Shown here one piece after another: positions 14,511 to 22,124 of a stretch of DNA of 27,463 nucleotides. The stretch is taken from positions 1 to 27,463 of the forward strand of contig CBFCZO010000037.1 of the NCBI GenBank assembly GCA_965602675.1, written 5' to 3'. Source of the stretch: DATKUA01 sp965602675. GTDB taxonomy: Bacteria > Acidobacteriota > DATKUA01. The notes under the pieces were generated by a model that was not told where the DNA came from, made no database searches, and saw only the letters and a list, made by a program, of their open reading frames with translations. Position numbers and translations under genes: made by a program. The stretch's first letter is position 1. Every line of letters begins with the position of its first letter.

Positions 14511-16817
14511 ATGAGCCGATTACGCCAATTTGCCGCTAATCCACACAAGTTCCGCACGGTGGCGGGCCGTCTGCTGGGCGGTTCGAGGAAAAGGCGCCTT
14601 GCGAAGGAATTATGCAAGCTCGAGCCTGACGCTATTGCGGGGAAGATGCGAACCGGCGCCGCTCCGGCGGCTCACCTGAGGCGCCGCGAAATTCCCGCCT
14701 TCTACTTCCGCCCCCACGAGATTCCGGGAATCATCGCCGCCACACCGGCAGACGAGCGGGCAAAGATCATCAAGGCCGCGGACGCCCATCTGGCCGGATT
14801 TTTCGCTTTCCGCGGAAGCGATCCGGTGAGCTTCGCAAATAAAATCGACTGGAACTACAGCGACGGCGTCGACCCCGACTGGCGCCGCGACCTCAACCGC
14901 CTCGACTGGCTGGCGGGGATGCTGATGGCTGCGCACCACTCCGGCGACGGCAAGTATGCGTCCCGCGCAGGCGGAATCCTGCGCGAGTGGCAGCGGAGTA
15001 ATCCTCCCGGCTCGGAGCCGTGGCATGACACGTTCGAGACGGCGCAACGGATTAACACGCTGAGCTGGATTCTCTTTCTCGGACGCGAGTTGGACGGCTT
15101 CGGGGATGATGCGCTGACGACCGTTGCGGCTTTGCTCTACGCCAATGCGCGCTGGACGCAGGGAACGATCGAATACAAGACGCCCAACAATCACCTGCTG
15201 GTGGAGGCGGTGCGGCTGGCGCAGTTCGGCATCCTCTTCCCCGAGTTTGCGGAGACGCGGCGGCACCTCGAGCGTTGGCTGGGGCTGGCCGGGCGCGAGG
15301 TAAAGCGGCAGGTCTCGGCGGACGGCGTGCACATGGAGGGCTCGATCTTCTACCACAGGATCGTGCTGGAGGCGCTGCTGGAGTTGGTCGCGCTGGCCGG
15401 AATCAACGGTGTGGAGTTGCCGGAAATTATCCCGGAGCGATGCAAGCTGATGCTGCGCTTCCTGCGTGCGGTGCGCAGGCCGGGGGGCGGATTCCCGCAG
15501 TTCGGGGACGGCGCGGCGAGCGATGTTTTCCTGCGCTACAACCTCGTTGCCGCGGGCAAGAAGCTGCTGGGAGTGGGCACCGCGGGGGGGGCGAGCAACG
15601 CGCGGACGCTCTGGTTTCTGCGCGGCAAATTGCCCCGCAAATCGGACAAGGAGGCGCCGAAGCGCACCGGCATCTGGCGGGAGGGGGGCTACGCGGTGCT
15701 CTTCCGCAGGCAGGGCGACGGCGGCAGCCACCTGGTGTTCGACTGCGGCCCCTTCGGGATGGCTGCGGCGCCGGGGCACGGCCACGCCGACTGCCTGAAT
15801 TTAGAGCTTTGGCTCGACGGCCTGCCGCTGATCGTCGACTCGGGCACCTACACCTTTGCCGACGAGAGTTGGCGCAATGCCTTCCGAGGCACGCGGGCGC
15901 ACAACACGATTGTGGTCGACGGGGAGGACCAAACGCCGGTCTCGGGCATTTTCGACACAGGCAGGCACGCGCGTTGTCAAATTCATCACGCAGTGATGGG
16001 CGAGCGGCTGCGGCTTGCCGACGCCTCACACGACGGCTATGCGCGGCTGCGAGGGGGGGTGGTCCATCGGCGGACGGTGATCGGCCTCGGCGTGGACGGC
16101 TGGCTTGTGATCGACGGGCTGAGCGGCAAGGGGCACCACGGGGCGGAGTTGCTGTGGCACTTCCATCCGTCGATTTCGGCAGAGTTGCGCGGGGAGGGGG
16201 CGACGCTGAAGCACGGCGGGGCGGCGGTGCTGGAGATGCTCTGGCAGTCGACGGCGGCGATGGAGGCGGAGGTTTTGCGTGGCGATGAGGATCCGCCGCT
16301 GGGCTGGGTGTCGTTCGAGGCGGGTGTGAAGCAGGCGGCCGGAGTCCTGCGACTGGCAGGCGGGGTTGTGCCGCCGGCGCAGGTTGTGACGTTGCTGAGC
16401 AGGGCCGCGAACCACCACAAAGCGCCGAGGATGGAAGCGCAGCAGGTTGCGGGGGGGACTGCTATCACCTGCGAGCTGGCGGGGGCGCAGTATACGGTGT
16501 TGTTTTCGGTGGGAAAAGGGCTACGTTTCAGCGGGTGGTTTTGCGACGCGAAGGTCGCGGTGGTCCGGCGGGCGGAGGGTGAGCTCTCATTCCTGCTCGC
16601 GGGAGGCAAGGGGCTGGAGTATCACGGGCAGACGCTCATCTCGCTTTCTCGGGAGACTTCAGGATTATCGTGCGATTTCGAAGGATCGGTGCTGAACATT
16701 TCCGGCGATTGCCCCCTGCCGCTGCGCACGGGGATGGGGGGGTTCGACGCGGCGCGTATAAACGGCGAAGAAACAACGATAGTCAAAGAAAACGGAATCC
16801 TGGTGATCGGAAAGTGA
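14511..16817 (+). CDS. Heparinase II/III-family polysaccharide lyase
   Basis: The 768-residue protein has the family's two-part build: an all-alpha toroid (~65-375) and a beta-sandwich C-terminal half (~385-768). Motifs at the expected catalytic places are TPNNHLLVEA (Asn226-Asn227-His228), HMEGSIFYHR (Tyr281-His282), PGHGHADCLNLEL (His423, His425, Asp427) and RAHNTIVVDG (His464-Asn465). Family members cleave uronate-containing polysaccharides by beta-elimination. There is no signal peptide, so unless exported another way it acts in the cytoplasm, perhaps on imported oligosaccharides or during recycling of the glycan made by the neighbouring operon. The substrate cannot be inferred. A GH63-type gene follows 5 bases later. 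A relic of a second copy of its C-terminus lies at 19729-19845. Confidence 0.9.
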   Translation: MSRLRQFAANPHKFRTVAGRLLGGSRKRRLAKELCKLEPDAIAGKMRTGAAPAAHLRRREIPAFYFRPHEIPGIIAATPADERAKIIKAADAHLAGFFAFRGSDPVSFANKIDWNYSDGVDPDWRRDLNRLDWLAGMLMAAHHSGDGKYASRAGGILREWQRSNPPGSEPWHDTFETAQRINTLSWILFLGRELDGFGDDALTTVAALLYANARWTQGTIEYKTPNNHLLVEAVRLAQFGILFPEFAETRRHLERWLGLAGREVKRQVSADGVHMEGSIFYHRIVLEALLELVALAGINGVELPEIIPERCKLMLRFLRAVRRPGGGFPQFGDGAASDVFLRYNLVAAGKKLLGVGTAGGASNARTLWFLRGKLPRKSDKEAPKRTGIWREGGYAVLFRRQGDGGSHLVFDCGPFGMAAAPGHGHADCLNLELWLDGLPLIVDSGTYTFADESWRNAFRGTRAHNTIVVDGEDQTPVSGIFDTGRHARCQIHHAVMGERLRLADASHDGYARLRGGVVHRRTVIGLGVDGWLVIDGLSGKGHHGAELLWHFHPSISAELRGEGATLKHGGAAVLEMLWQSTAAMEAEVLRGDEDPPLGWVSFEAGVKQAAGVLRLAGGVVPPAQVVTLLSRAANHHKAPRMEAQQVAGGTAITCELAGAQYTVLFSVGKGLRFSGWFCDAKVAVVRRAEGELSFLLAGGKGLEYHGQTLISLSRETSGLSCDFEGSVLNISGDCPLPLRTGMGGFDAARINGEETTIVKENGILVIGK

Positions 16818-16822
16818 GAACA

Positions 16823-18733
16823 ATGTCAAAAAGACTTCTGGCGGTGTTGGGCGCTGTTATCCTCGCCACTCCAGCCTTCTCGGCGGCCTTGGACGACAAG
16901 ATCCCGCAGTACGCGGAGATCAAGGCGCGGCTGGCCTCCGGCTGGAACACCTGGAACACGCGCAGCGTGACCTCCCACGTCCTGCTGCCCGAGTGCTTCT
17001 CGGTCAACCTCGCTTTCAAGCAGGTCTACTGGCTCGACGGCAAGTACCTGCGCGAACCGCTTATCGGGCGCTACGGGGAGGGAGCGGAAGTCGTCCGCCC
17101 CGGGCTGCACTCCCTCGACGGCTCCTACACCGAGCTGGAGATCCGCTGGGAACAACTCGCTGCCCGCGTGCAAACGGCCCGCGACGGAGATGACCTCGTC
17201 ATCCTCGTCACGCCTTTGGAGAAGGCTGAGCTGCCGGTGAGGATGGTGATCGAGACAGGGATGCTCTGGAACCGGCCCGGGACGTTATCGCTGGAGGGCG
17301 GTGTTTTCATCGCCGAGCTGCCGGAACGTAGTATTGCAGTTCACTGCACGGCGCAGTCGGTCGACGATCCCTTCATCCCGTCGCTCACGCCCCACCTTGT
17401 CGTACCCCTCGACGGACCCGTCGGCATCTGCACCGGCACTCGTCGATCCCCGGCGGAGATCGAGTCGATCATCACCGCGAAGAAGGAGGAGTTATACGAG
17501 CGGGCCGCGGAATACGGCGAACTCTCTGAGGCATGGCTGGCGATCCAGTCGGCGCTCGCCTGGAACACGATCTACGATCCGCTCAACGAGCGAGTGATCC
17601 CCACAGTTGGGAGGCTGTGGAACGAGGAGCGCGGCGGCTGGTGCCTGTTCGGCTGGGACAACTTCCTCCTCGCTTACGTGACCTCGCTCTACGACCGCGA
17701 CCTCACCCTGGCCAACGTCATCGAGCACGTGCGCGGGCGCACCGAGGAGGGCTTCATCCCCAACGACAACCAGGCCAACGGGCGCAAGTCGTGGGACCGC
17801 TCGCAGCCGCCGGTGGGCGGTATCATGGTGCGCGAGGTCTACCGGTGCTTCCCCGAACGCTGGTTCCTCGAGGAGGTCTTCGACGGCCTGCTGGAGTGGA
17901 ACCGCTGGTGGCCGCGGCGGCGGCTCAACGACGGCCTGCTGAGCTACGGCTCGCACCCCGCGAAGAATCCATTCAACGAGCCGCGCGTGCACACCGCCGT
18001 CACGGCGCTCTACGAGTCGGGGATGGACGACTCGCCGATGTACTCCGGCATCCCCTTCAATCCCGAAAAGAATGTGATCGAGTTGCAGGATGTCGGCCTC
18101 AACAGCCTCTACATCGCCGACTGCAAGGCTCTCGCCGAGCTGGCGGACATCCTCGGGCGGACGGAGGAAGCCTCTGAGTTGCGCGGGCGCGCGGATCGGT
18201 TCGCTATAGAGCTGGAGCGGCTGTGGGACGAGGAGACGGGCCTCTACCTCAACCGGCGCACCGACACGGGCGAGCTTTCAAGACGCATCTCGCCGACGGT
18301 CTTCTATCCCCTGCTGGCGGGAGTGCCCGACGAGGCGCGGGCGCGGAGGATGGTCGAGGAGCACTTCTTCAATCCCGAGGAGTTCTGGGGTGAGTGGATA
18401 TTGCCGTCAATCTCGCGCAGCGATCCCGACTTCCCCAGGCAGCGCTACTGGAAGGGCTCGATCTGGCCGCCGTTGAACTTCCTCACCTACCTCAGCCTGC
18501 GCAGCTATGGCTTCGAGCGGGCCTGCAGGGAACTGTCCGGTCGGTCATTGAAGCTGCTGATCAACGAGTGGCGGCGCAAGGGCTACGTCAGTGAGAACTA
18601 CTCATCGATCACCGGCACCGGCGACGACGCCCGCCTGAGCAGCGACCCCTTCCACTCCTGGGGGGCACTCTTCGGGTTTATTGCGTTTGTGGAGGAGGGA
18701 TTGCTTGCGCCACCGGAGGTGGAGAGTAGATAA
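16823..18733 (+). CDS. Secreted GH63/MGH1-like glycoside hydrolase
   Basis: The 636-residue product has a Sec signal (MSKRLLAVLGAVILATPAFS, cleaved about residue 21). The opening GWNTWNTRSVTSHVLLPECF is characteristic of the MGH1/GH63-type group, which hydrolyses glucosyl- or mannosyl-linked substrates. The (alpha/alpha)6 barrel covers about 230-625. Probable catalytic acids are Asp279 in FGWDNF and Glu591 in VSENYSS. Conserved substrate-site segments are GFIPNDNQ, SQPPVGG, ESGMDDSPMY and KGSIWPP. An internal ATG at 16823 was chosen because it starts the signal peptide and sits just after the heparinase stop; longer in-frame starts lie inside the heparinase gene. With the upstream lyase it forms a two-gene glycan breakdown operon, though the two proteins appear to act in different compartments. 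Confidence 0.87.
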   Translation: MSKRLLAVLGAVILATPAFSAALDDKIPQYAEIKARLASGWNTWNTRSVTSHVLLPECFSVNLAFKQVYWLDGKYLREPLIGRYGEGAEVVRPGLHSLDGSYTELEIRWEQLAARVQTARDGDDLVILVTPLEKAELPVRMVIETGMLWNRPGTLSLEGGVFIAELPERSIAVHCTAQSVDDPFIPSLTPHLVVPLDGPVGICTGTRRSPAEIESIITAKKEELYERAAEYGELSEAWLAIQSALAWNTIYDPLNERVIPTVGRLWNEERGGWCLFGWDNFLLAYVTSLYDRDLTLANVIEHVRGRTEEGFIPNDNQANGRKSWDRSQPPVGGIMVREVYRCFPERWFLEEVFDGLLEWNRWWPRRRLNDGLLSYGSHPAKNPFNEPRVHTAVTALYESGMDDSPMYSGIPFNPEKNVIELQDVGLNSLYIADCKALAELADILGRTEEASELRGRADRFAIELERLWDEETGLYLNRRTDTGELSRRISPTVFYPLLAGVPDEARARRMVEEHFFNPEEFWGEWILPSISRSDPDFPRQRYWKGSIWPPLNFLTYLSLRSYGFERACRELSGRSLKLLINEWRRKGYVSENYSSITGTGDDARLSSDPFHSWGALFGFIAFVEEGLLAPPEVESR

Positions 18734-19056
18734 AAATTCTTCACGGCGTCGAACCACATTAATAACATGCTCCTTGCGGGATTATCACGAGGAGGCGTAA
18801 AGAATTCTCGTAACAGCGGAACTATCGCAAAGTCTAAGGTGTCACAAGCCCGTTAGCAGCAACTATAATGGTAGATGAGAGGAAGCAATGTTATGACTGA
18901 TTATCTTTCCAGATCATCACCAATGCATTTATTCAATTTCTAATGAAGGGAACTTGATTTTTTCACAGATTCAAGTAAACTCGCCAATCAGATCAAAGAG
19001 CGAATATATTCAAGAAGCTATGCAGAATTGCTAAAAACCCTGCGAGGTGACGATAA
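18734..19056 (+). other. AT-rich intergenic stretch, 5' edge of an accessory island
   Basis: Base composition falls sharply here compared with the GC-rich genes before it. No gene homologous to a known family is visible. A promoter candidate (18841-18869) and a decayed small ORF (18893-19060) are listed separately. I saw no tRNA, integrase or clear direct repeat that would mark an insertion boundary. Confidence 0.6.
18841..18869 (+). promoter_or_regulatory. Candidate promoter for the DUF5678/retropepsin pair
   Basis: A perfect TATAAT (18864-18869) is preceded at 17 bases by GTCACA (18841-18846, four of six consensus bases). It lies about 190 bases before the DUF5678-type start and just before the decayed ORF at 18893, so a longer leader or an additional small gene would be transcribed first. 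Confidence 0.45.
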
Positions 19057-19060
19057 ATGA
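18893..19060 (+). pseudogene. Possible decayed small ORF in front of the DUF5678-type gene
   Basis: An ATG at 18893 with GAGGAA upstream opens a frame that meets two consecutive stop codons (TAA TGA, 18941-18946) and then continues in the same frame to TGA at 19058-19060. The last part (FTDSSKLANQIKERI, then YAELLKTLRGDDK) reads like real protein, and its stop overlaps the next start as ATGA, the usual arrangement in coupled gene pairs. A second frame here, from TTG at 18954, gives SPIRSKSEYIQEAMQN, also protein-like. One frameshift could join the two into a ribbon-helix-helix-like antitoxin-sized protein. I cannot decide between a decayed gene and a chance frame, and no function is proposed. 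Confidence 0.3.
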
Positions 19061-19257
19061 GCCCCGACGAAAGGATTAAAGCTCTGAAGGCAGCGCCGCC
19101 CGACGGCTGGGCTGCTTTTTCGGATGACGAAAAGAATTTAGTTTTTTACGGATCGACATATGATGAAGCGGTAGCCAATGCAGAAAAAGGCGGTGTGGAT
19201 GATCCCGTGCTGGTAAAAATACCTGAGAGCTGGACGGAGCGTGTTCTGGCAAATTGA
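19057..19257 (+). CDS. Small DUF5678-type protein
   Basis: The 66-residue protein has the pattern I associate with DUF5678 (PF18929): a short amphipathic N-terminus, GWAAFSDDEKNLVFYG, then TYDEAVANAEKGGVDDPVLV and KIPESW. The order beta-beta-alpha-beta fits a small ferredoxin-like or lasso-like domain. No biochemical role is known to me. The start overlaps an upstream stop (ATGA), and its own stop overlaps the TTG start of the retropepsin gene (TTGA), so the two are translated together. The base composition is much more AT-rich than that of the flanking glycan genes, which suggests a transferred cassette. Family assignment is by pattern and should be treated as probable. Confidence 0.68.
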   Translation: MSPDERIKALKAAPPDGWAAFSDDEKNLVFYGSTYDEAVANAEKGGVDDPVLVKIPESWTERVLAN

Positions 19258-19715
19258 ATTTTGAATTCCAGGCAATCCCCATTGAAAGGAAGCATCCTGC
19301 TTTTCCAGACGATAGGTACATTTGGGAACCAAGATTGCCCGTTCAGGTGATATTTAAACACTCACCTCCTAGCAAACGTATCGAAGCCATCGTTGATTCT
19401 GGATCACCGTACTGTCTATTTCATGCAGGTTTTTGCCACTCTTTAGGAATGAAACTGGAGAAGGGCAAGAAGGAACTTCTTAAAGGTGTCATTGGCGGTC
19501 ATGACTCCCCTACTGCACCTATGTACTTTCACAAGGTGAAAATATTAGTTGGACTAAGTCAATTCGAGACATGGGCCGGCTTTTCGTGGCATTTATCCTG
19601 TGCATGTTTACTTGGCCAGAAGGGATTTTTTGAGAATTTTGAAGTGACCTTCGACTGGAGCAGCCATCCCCCCAGTTCCCCACGGCTTAGAGTGGAACGA
19701 ATCATCCGGGCTTGA
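19254..19715 (+). CDS. Retropepsin-like aspartic protease domain protein
   Basis: The 153-residue product has one catalytic motif, AIVDSGSPYCLF (Asp-Ser-Gly near residue 48), followed by a flap region with GVIGGHDS and a C-terminal strand, LLGQKGFFENFEVTF, that replaces the second psi-loop motif. This is the single-domain layout of retropepsin-like aspartyl proteases, which must dimerise to make an active site. The start is TTG overlapping the DUF5678-type stop, and no better ATG is available in frame before the conserved region. The last 20 or so residues (after FDW) look like an extension without family motifs. They may be read-through into unrelated sequence, since the relic of a heparinase begins just downstream. 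Partner and substrate are unknown. Confidence 0.72.
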   Translation: MNFEFQAIPIERKHPAFPDDRYIWEPRLPVQVIFKHSPPSKRIEAIVDSGSPYCLFHAGFCHSLGMKLEKGKKELLKGVIGGHDSPTAPMYFHKVKILVGLSQFETWAGFSWHLSCACLLGQKGFFENFEVTFDWSSHPPSSPRLRVERIIRA

Positions 19716-19728
19716 TATCATTAAGGAA

Positions 19729-19845
19729 CGACCGCTAACACTGCGGACGGGGCTAGAGGGGGTTGAGAGAGTGACTATCAACGGCAGCGAAATCTCCATA
19801 GTCAAAAGCGAAAAGGGATTATCGATCGGCAAGTCGGAGCATTGA
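19729..19845 (+). pseudogene. Relic of a second heparinase II/III gene (C-terminal end only)
   Basis: A 38-codon stretch ending in TGA reads RPLTLRTGLEGVERVTINGS, then EISIVKSEKGLSIGK. It aligns without gaps to the final residues of the intact heparinase at 14511-16817 (PLPLRTGMGGFDAARINGEE, then TTIVKENGILVIGK). Only this tail survives. The frame upstream runs into the retropepsin gene in another frame and shows no further homology. It marks the former 3' end of a duplicated or deleted heparinase gene and is not expected to be functional. Confidence 0.75.
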
Positions 19846-19997
19846 GCTGCTTTTCTTGTCACACCGCATTTGTCTTAGTGGCGAACAAGCCTGTGCACCT
19901 TCCAAGGACTATCTGTTAGAGTCTTATCGCGGTTGTCGAGGAGTTGTGATAGAGATCATCACATCTGATAATTAGAAACGCTTAAACCAAGGCTCAT

Positions 19998-21920
19998 CTA
20001 CTTCTTTGATCCGAATTCAATTATCCGATTGCAGAGGTCTTCGAGGCTTTTAGATTTTTTCCCATCCTCCCATGCAAGTGTTAAGATTTTTCCAATATAC
20101 AATGAATTCTTGCCAAGATTACCCACAAACCCATATTCTCTATCTGCAACTTCACTGTATTTTTTCCATTCATCCTCGCCTATCTCCCCCTTAACAACTT
20201 CAGATATCTCGGACTGCCACATTGTGACTCCGTTTATTATACACGTGTCAACTGGAAAGGGTACTTGCTTTTCAGCGCCACACAATTCTAATATTGATAT
20301 ATTGTCATTTTCATGTTTTTTTCTGCTTCCATTTTTATCTGGCTTGTGACCATCGGCATCGAATATAACATAAAATGGAATCTTTAGACATCTCGAAATT
20401 GCAACAGGTTGTATCATTGAGCTTTTACCGCTGGTTGGCACTATGTGACAACCGTACTCATGAAACTTATCCCAAACACCCATAAGATGTAAATATGATG
20501 TCATATAAGCATTATCTTCTAAACCTTCAACAAAAATAACCTTGGGCGCAAAAAACATTTCGTTTAGTGTCGATTGCAGTGCTTGATTGATCTGTGCAAA
20601 ACAACCTGAAGCAACAATTGGCTTCCTTCCCTTTGCTGAAGATATAACTTTTGCAAGCTCATCAAAACTGACGCCAGTAACGGTGGACCTTCCTCCCTCT
20701 TTGCGGACCATCTTAATGTCTTCAAATTTTTCGCCAGACACAAAATAGGGACTATGCGTACAAATCAGTATCTGCGAATTCTCTGTACTCAGCTTCTGAA
20801 ATACACTGTACATATGTCTAGCCTGAGGTGGATGTTGATATAACTCAGGTTCCTCGCATCCCAATATTAGCCTTGGACCTTCAACTTCATCGTAACCCGC
20901 AAGCTCTTGCAATAAGGCAAACAAATAAGCTCTTTGAAGGCCATGTCCAAATCTCCATATTTCTCCTCGAAAGCGTTCTTCGCCCGCAATAATCTGAGCT
21001 AGCGGTTCGCCAATCCTAACAGATCTGTCAGGATCTTCATGCCATTGCAGTCGTAAGCTGGCACCGGGATGAGACCACTCAATTAGCCTTCGACTTAAAG
21101 CTGAAGAAATTTCATCAAGATCTGCTTGGCTTCCAGTTAGCATCTCTTGGTATTCACTACGCGTTTGTTCACGCAGTTTTCCAACTCTTTCCGAGAAATC
21201 TATTTTCGCTCTGACAGTACGAGCCAATAATCTTCCTAGAGCTGAGGAACTGGTTTCCGTTTGTTCAGTGGCAGCATCCTTAACCGGAGGAATATGCTCC
21301 CATTGAATATACTTCTGGAGTAAATTACTCCCTTTTGAGGCGCCATAAAAATCATCTTTGCTAGGAATCAGCTCACATTTATCAGGATGTTTTTCCTCAT
21401 ACTCCCAAAGGCTTTCCATCATTATCGCCTTAGTGCCAGGAGGCGGTAACTCATTATATGCATTTCTAATATTGCTATATATTTCCTTTAGATCAGCTAC
21501 TTTTTCTCCTTCTTTTTCAGCCTTAAACAATATTCTAAAATCTGGCACTCCTAAGCGTTCGCCATATTGCCACACTATTGCCTTGTTTGTGTTTTCATCA
21601 TATTCAGCGGCGGCAGTCACTACCAACTCGCCTTGTCGATAGTAATGACGGAAATCCTCTTGAGCTTCCTGGTTCAGCTCATCGAATGTGATAGTTATCT
21701 TGATGGGTTCCTCTGTCTTTTCATTATGAAAGTCTTGCTTGCCGAGTTGATTAAGTGCAATCGGATAGTTCTCGTAATGCCTGAAGAATATGTTCAGGGC
21801 ACAAATGACGTTGGACTTGCCAGCTCCATTTGCACCAACCAAGCAAGTATAGTCTCCAAGTGTGATAGTCTGGTCATGAAAAGACCTAAAATTCTGGATA
21901 CGAATAGACTTAATTCTCAT
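19998..21920 (-). CDS. OLD-family nuclease (ABC-type ATPase fused to TOPRIM)
   Basis: The 640-residue protein starts with an SMC/RecF-like ATPase: SIRIQNFRSF, Walker A GANGAGKS (29-36), a signature-like WRFGHGLQRAY (322-332), Walker B LILGCEEPEL (351-360) and switch His in ICTHSPYF (386-393). A TOPRIM nuclease domain follows, with VIFVEGLEDN (Glu465) and IFDADGH (Asp521, Asp523). This is the arrangement of OLD nucleases, including phage P2 Old and GajA of the Gabija defence system. No UvrD-like gajB or other partner lies next to it, so a stand-alone (class 1) OLD is the best reading. It is probably a DNA-targeting defence or repair factor in the cytoplasm. Codon use is clearly more AT-rich than in the flanking genes. 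The start is supported by TGAGGG about 10 bases upstream. Confidence 0.9.
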   Translation of the reverse strand: MRIKSIRIQNFRSFHDQTITLGDYTCLVGANGAGKSNVICALNIFFRHYENYPIALNQLGKQDFHNEKTEEPIKITITFDELNQEAQEDFRHYYRQGELVVTAAAEYDENTNKAIVWQYGERLGVPDFRILFKAEKEGEKVADLKEIYSNIRNAYNELPPPGTKAIMMESLWEYEEKHPDKCELIPSKDDFYGASKGSNLLQKYIQWEHIPPVKDAATEQTETSSSALGRLLARTVRAKIDFSERVGKLREQTRSEYQEMLTGSQADLDEISSALSRRLIEWSHPGASLRLQWHEDPDRSVRIGEPLAQIIAGEERFRGEIWRFGHGLQRAYLFALLQELAGYDEVEGPRLILGCEEPELYQHPPQARHMYSVFQKLSTENSQILICTHSPYFVSGEKFEDIKMVRKEGGRSTVTGVSFDELAKVISSAKGRKPIVASGCFAQINQALQSTLNEMFFAPKVIFVEGLEDNAYMTSYLHLMGVWDKFHEYGCHIVPTSGKSSMIQPVAISRCLKIPFYVIFDADGHKPDKNGSRKKHENDNISILELCGAEKQVPFPVDTCIINGVTMWQSEISEVVKGEIGEDEWKKYSEVADREYGFVGNLGKNSLYIGKILTLAWEDGKKSKSLEDLCNRIIEFGSKK

Positions 21921-21949
21921 AGACGTTCGCCCTCATATGACTACTCATC

Positions 21950-21978
21950 AATATGCTTATTTGTAACTAATATGTCAA
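21950..21978 (-). promoter_or_regulatory. Promoter for the OLD-family nuclease
   Basis: On the minus strand a perfect TTGACA (21973-21978) is followed after 17 bases by CATATT (21950-21955, four of six consensus bases). It lies about 30 bases before the ATG at 21920, in an AT-rich leader. Confidence 0.55.
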
Positions 21979-22071
21979 TATATTATTAGTTCTGGGATGA
22001 AAAAGACAATTAAATAACCAACACTCTTACCTAAACATGAAAGCAAATATTCTATGAATGTTATCAAATAA

Positions 22072-22104
22072 AATAGCCAATGGGTTAGAAATCCATCGGC
22101 TATT
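22072..22104 (-). terminator. Rho-independent terminator behind gcvPB
   Basis: On the minus strand AATAGCCGATGGAT pairs imperfectly with a second arm ending in GGCTATT. The U-rich TTTTATTTGATAA follows. It lies about 20 bases after the gcvPB stop at 22125, where the glycine cleavage operon should end, and would also separate it from the AT-rich island. Confidence 0.7.
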
Positions 22105-22124
22105 AACTTCAATGATCTTTGTTG

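Noticed and set aside
14610..15785. 391-codon minus-strand open frame opposite the heparinase gene
   Set aside because: Arg/Gln/Pro-rich antisense shadow of a well-supported gene; no start signal or motif.
19945..19963. Stem TGTGAT/ATCACA behind the OLD gene as a terminator
   Set aside because: Only six base pairs and no U-tract on the minus strand; too weak to annotate.
19998..21920. Gabija defence system (gajA/gajB)
   Set aside because: No UvrD-like gajB lies beside the OLD gene; the neighbours are gcvPB and the protease pair.
18734..22118. Complete mobile element or prophage
   Set aside because: No transposase, integrase, phage structural gene, terminal inverted repeat or target-site duplication was seen; the stretch is called an accessory island only.
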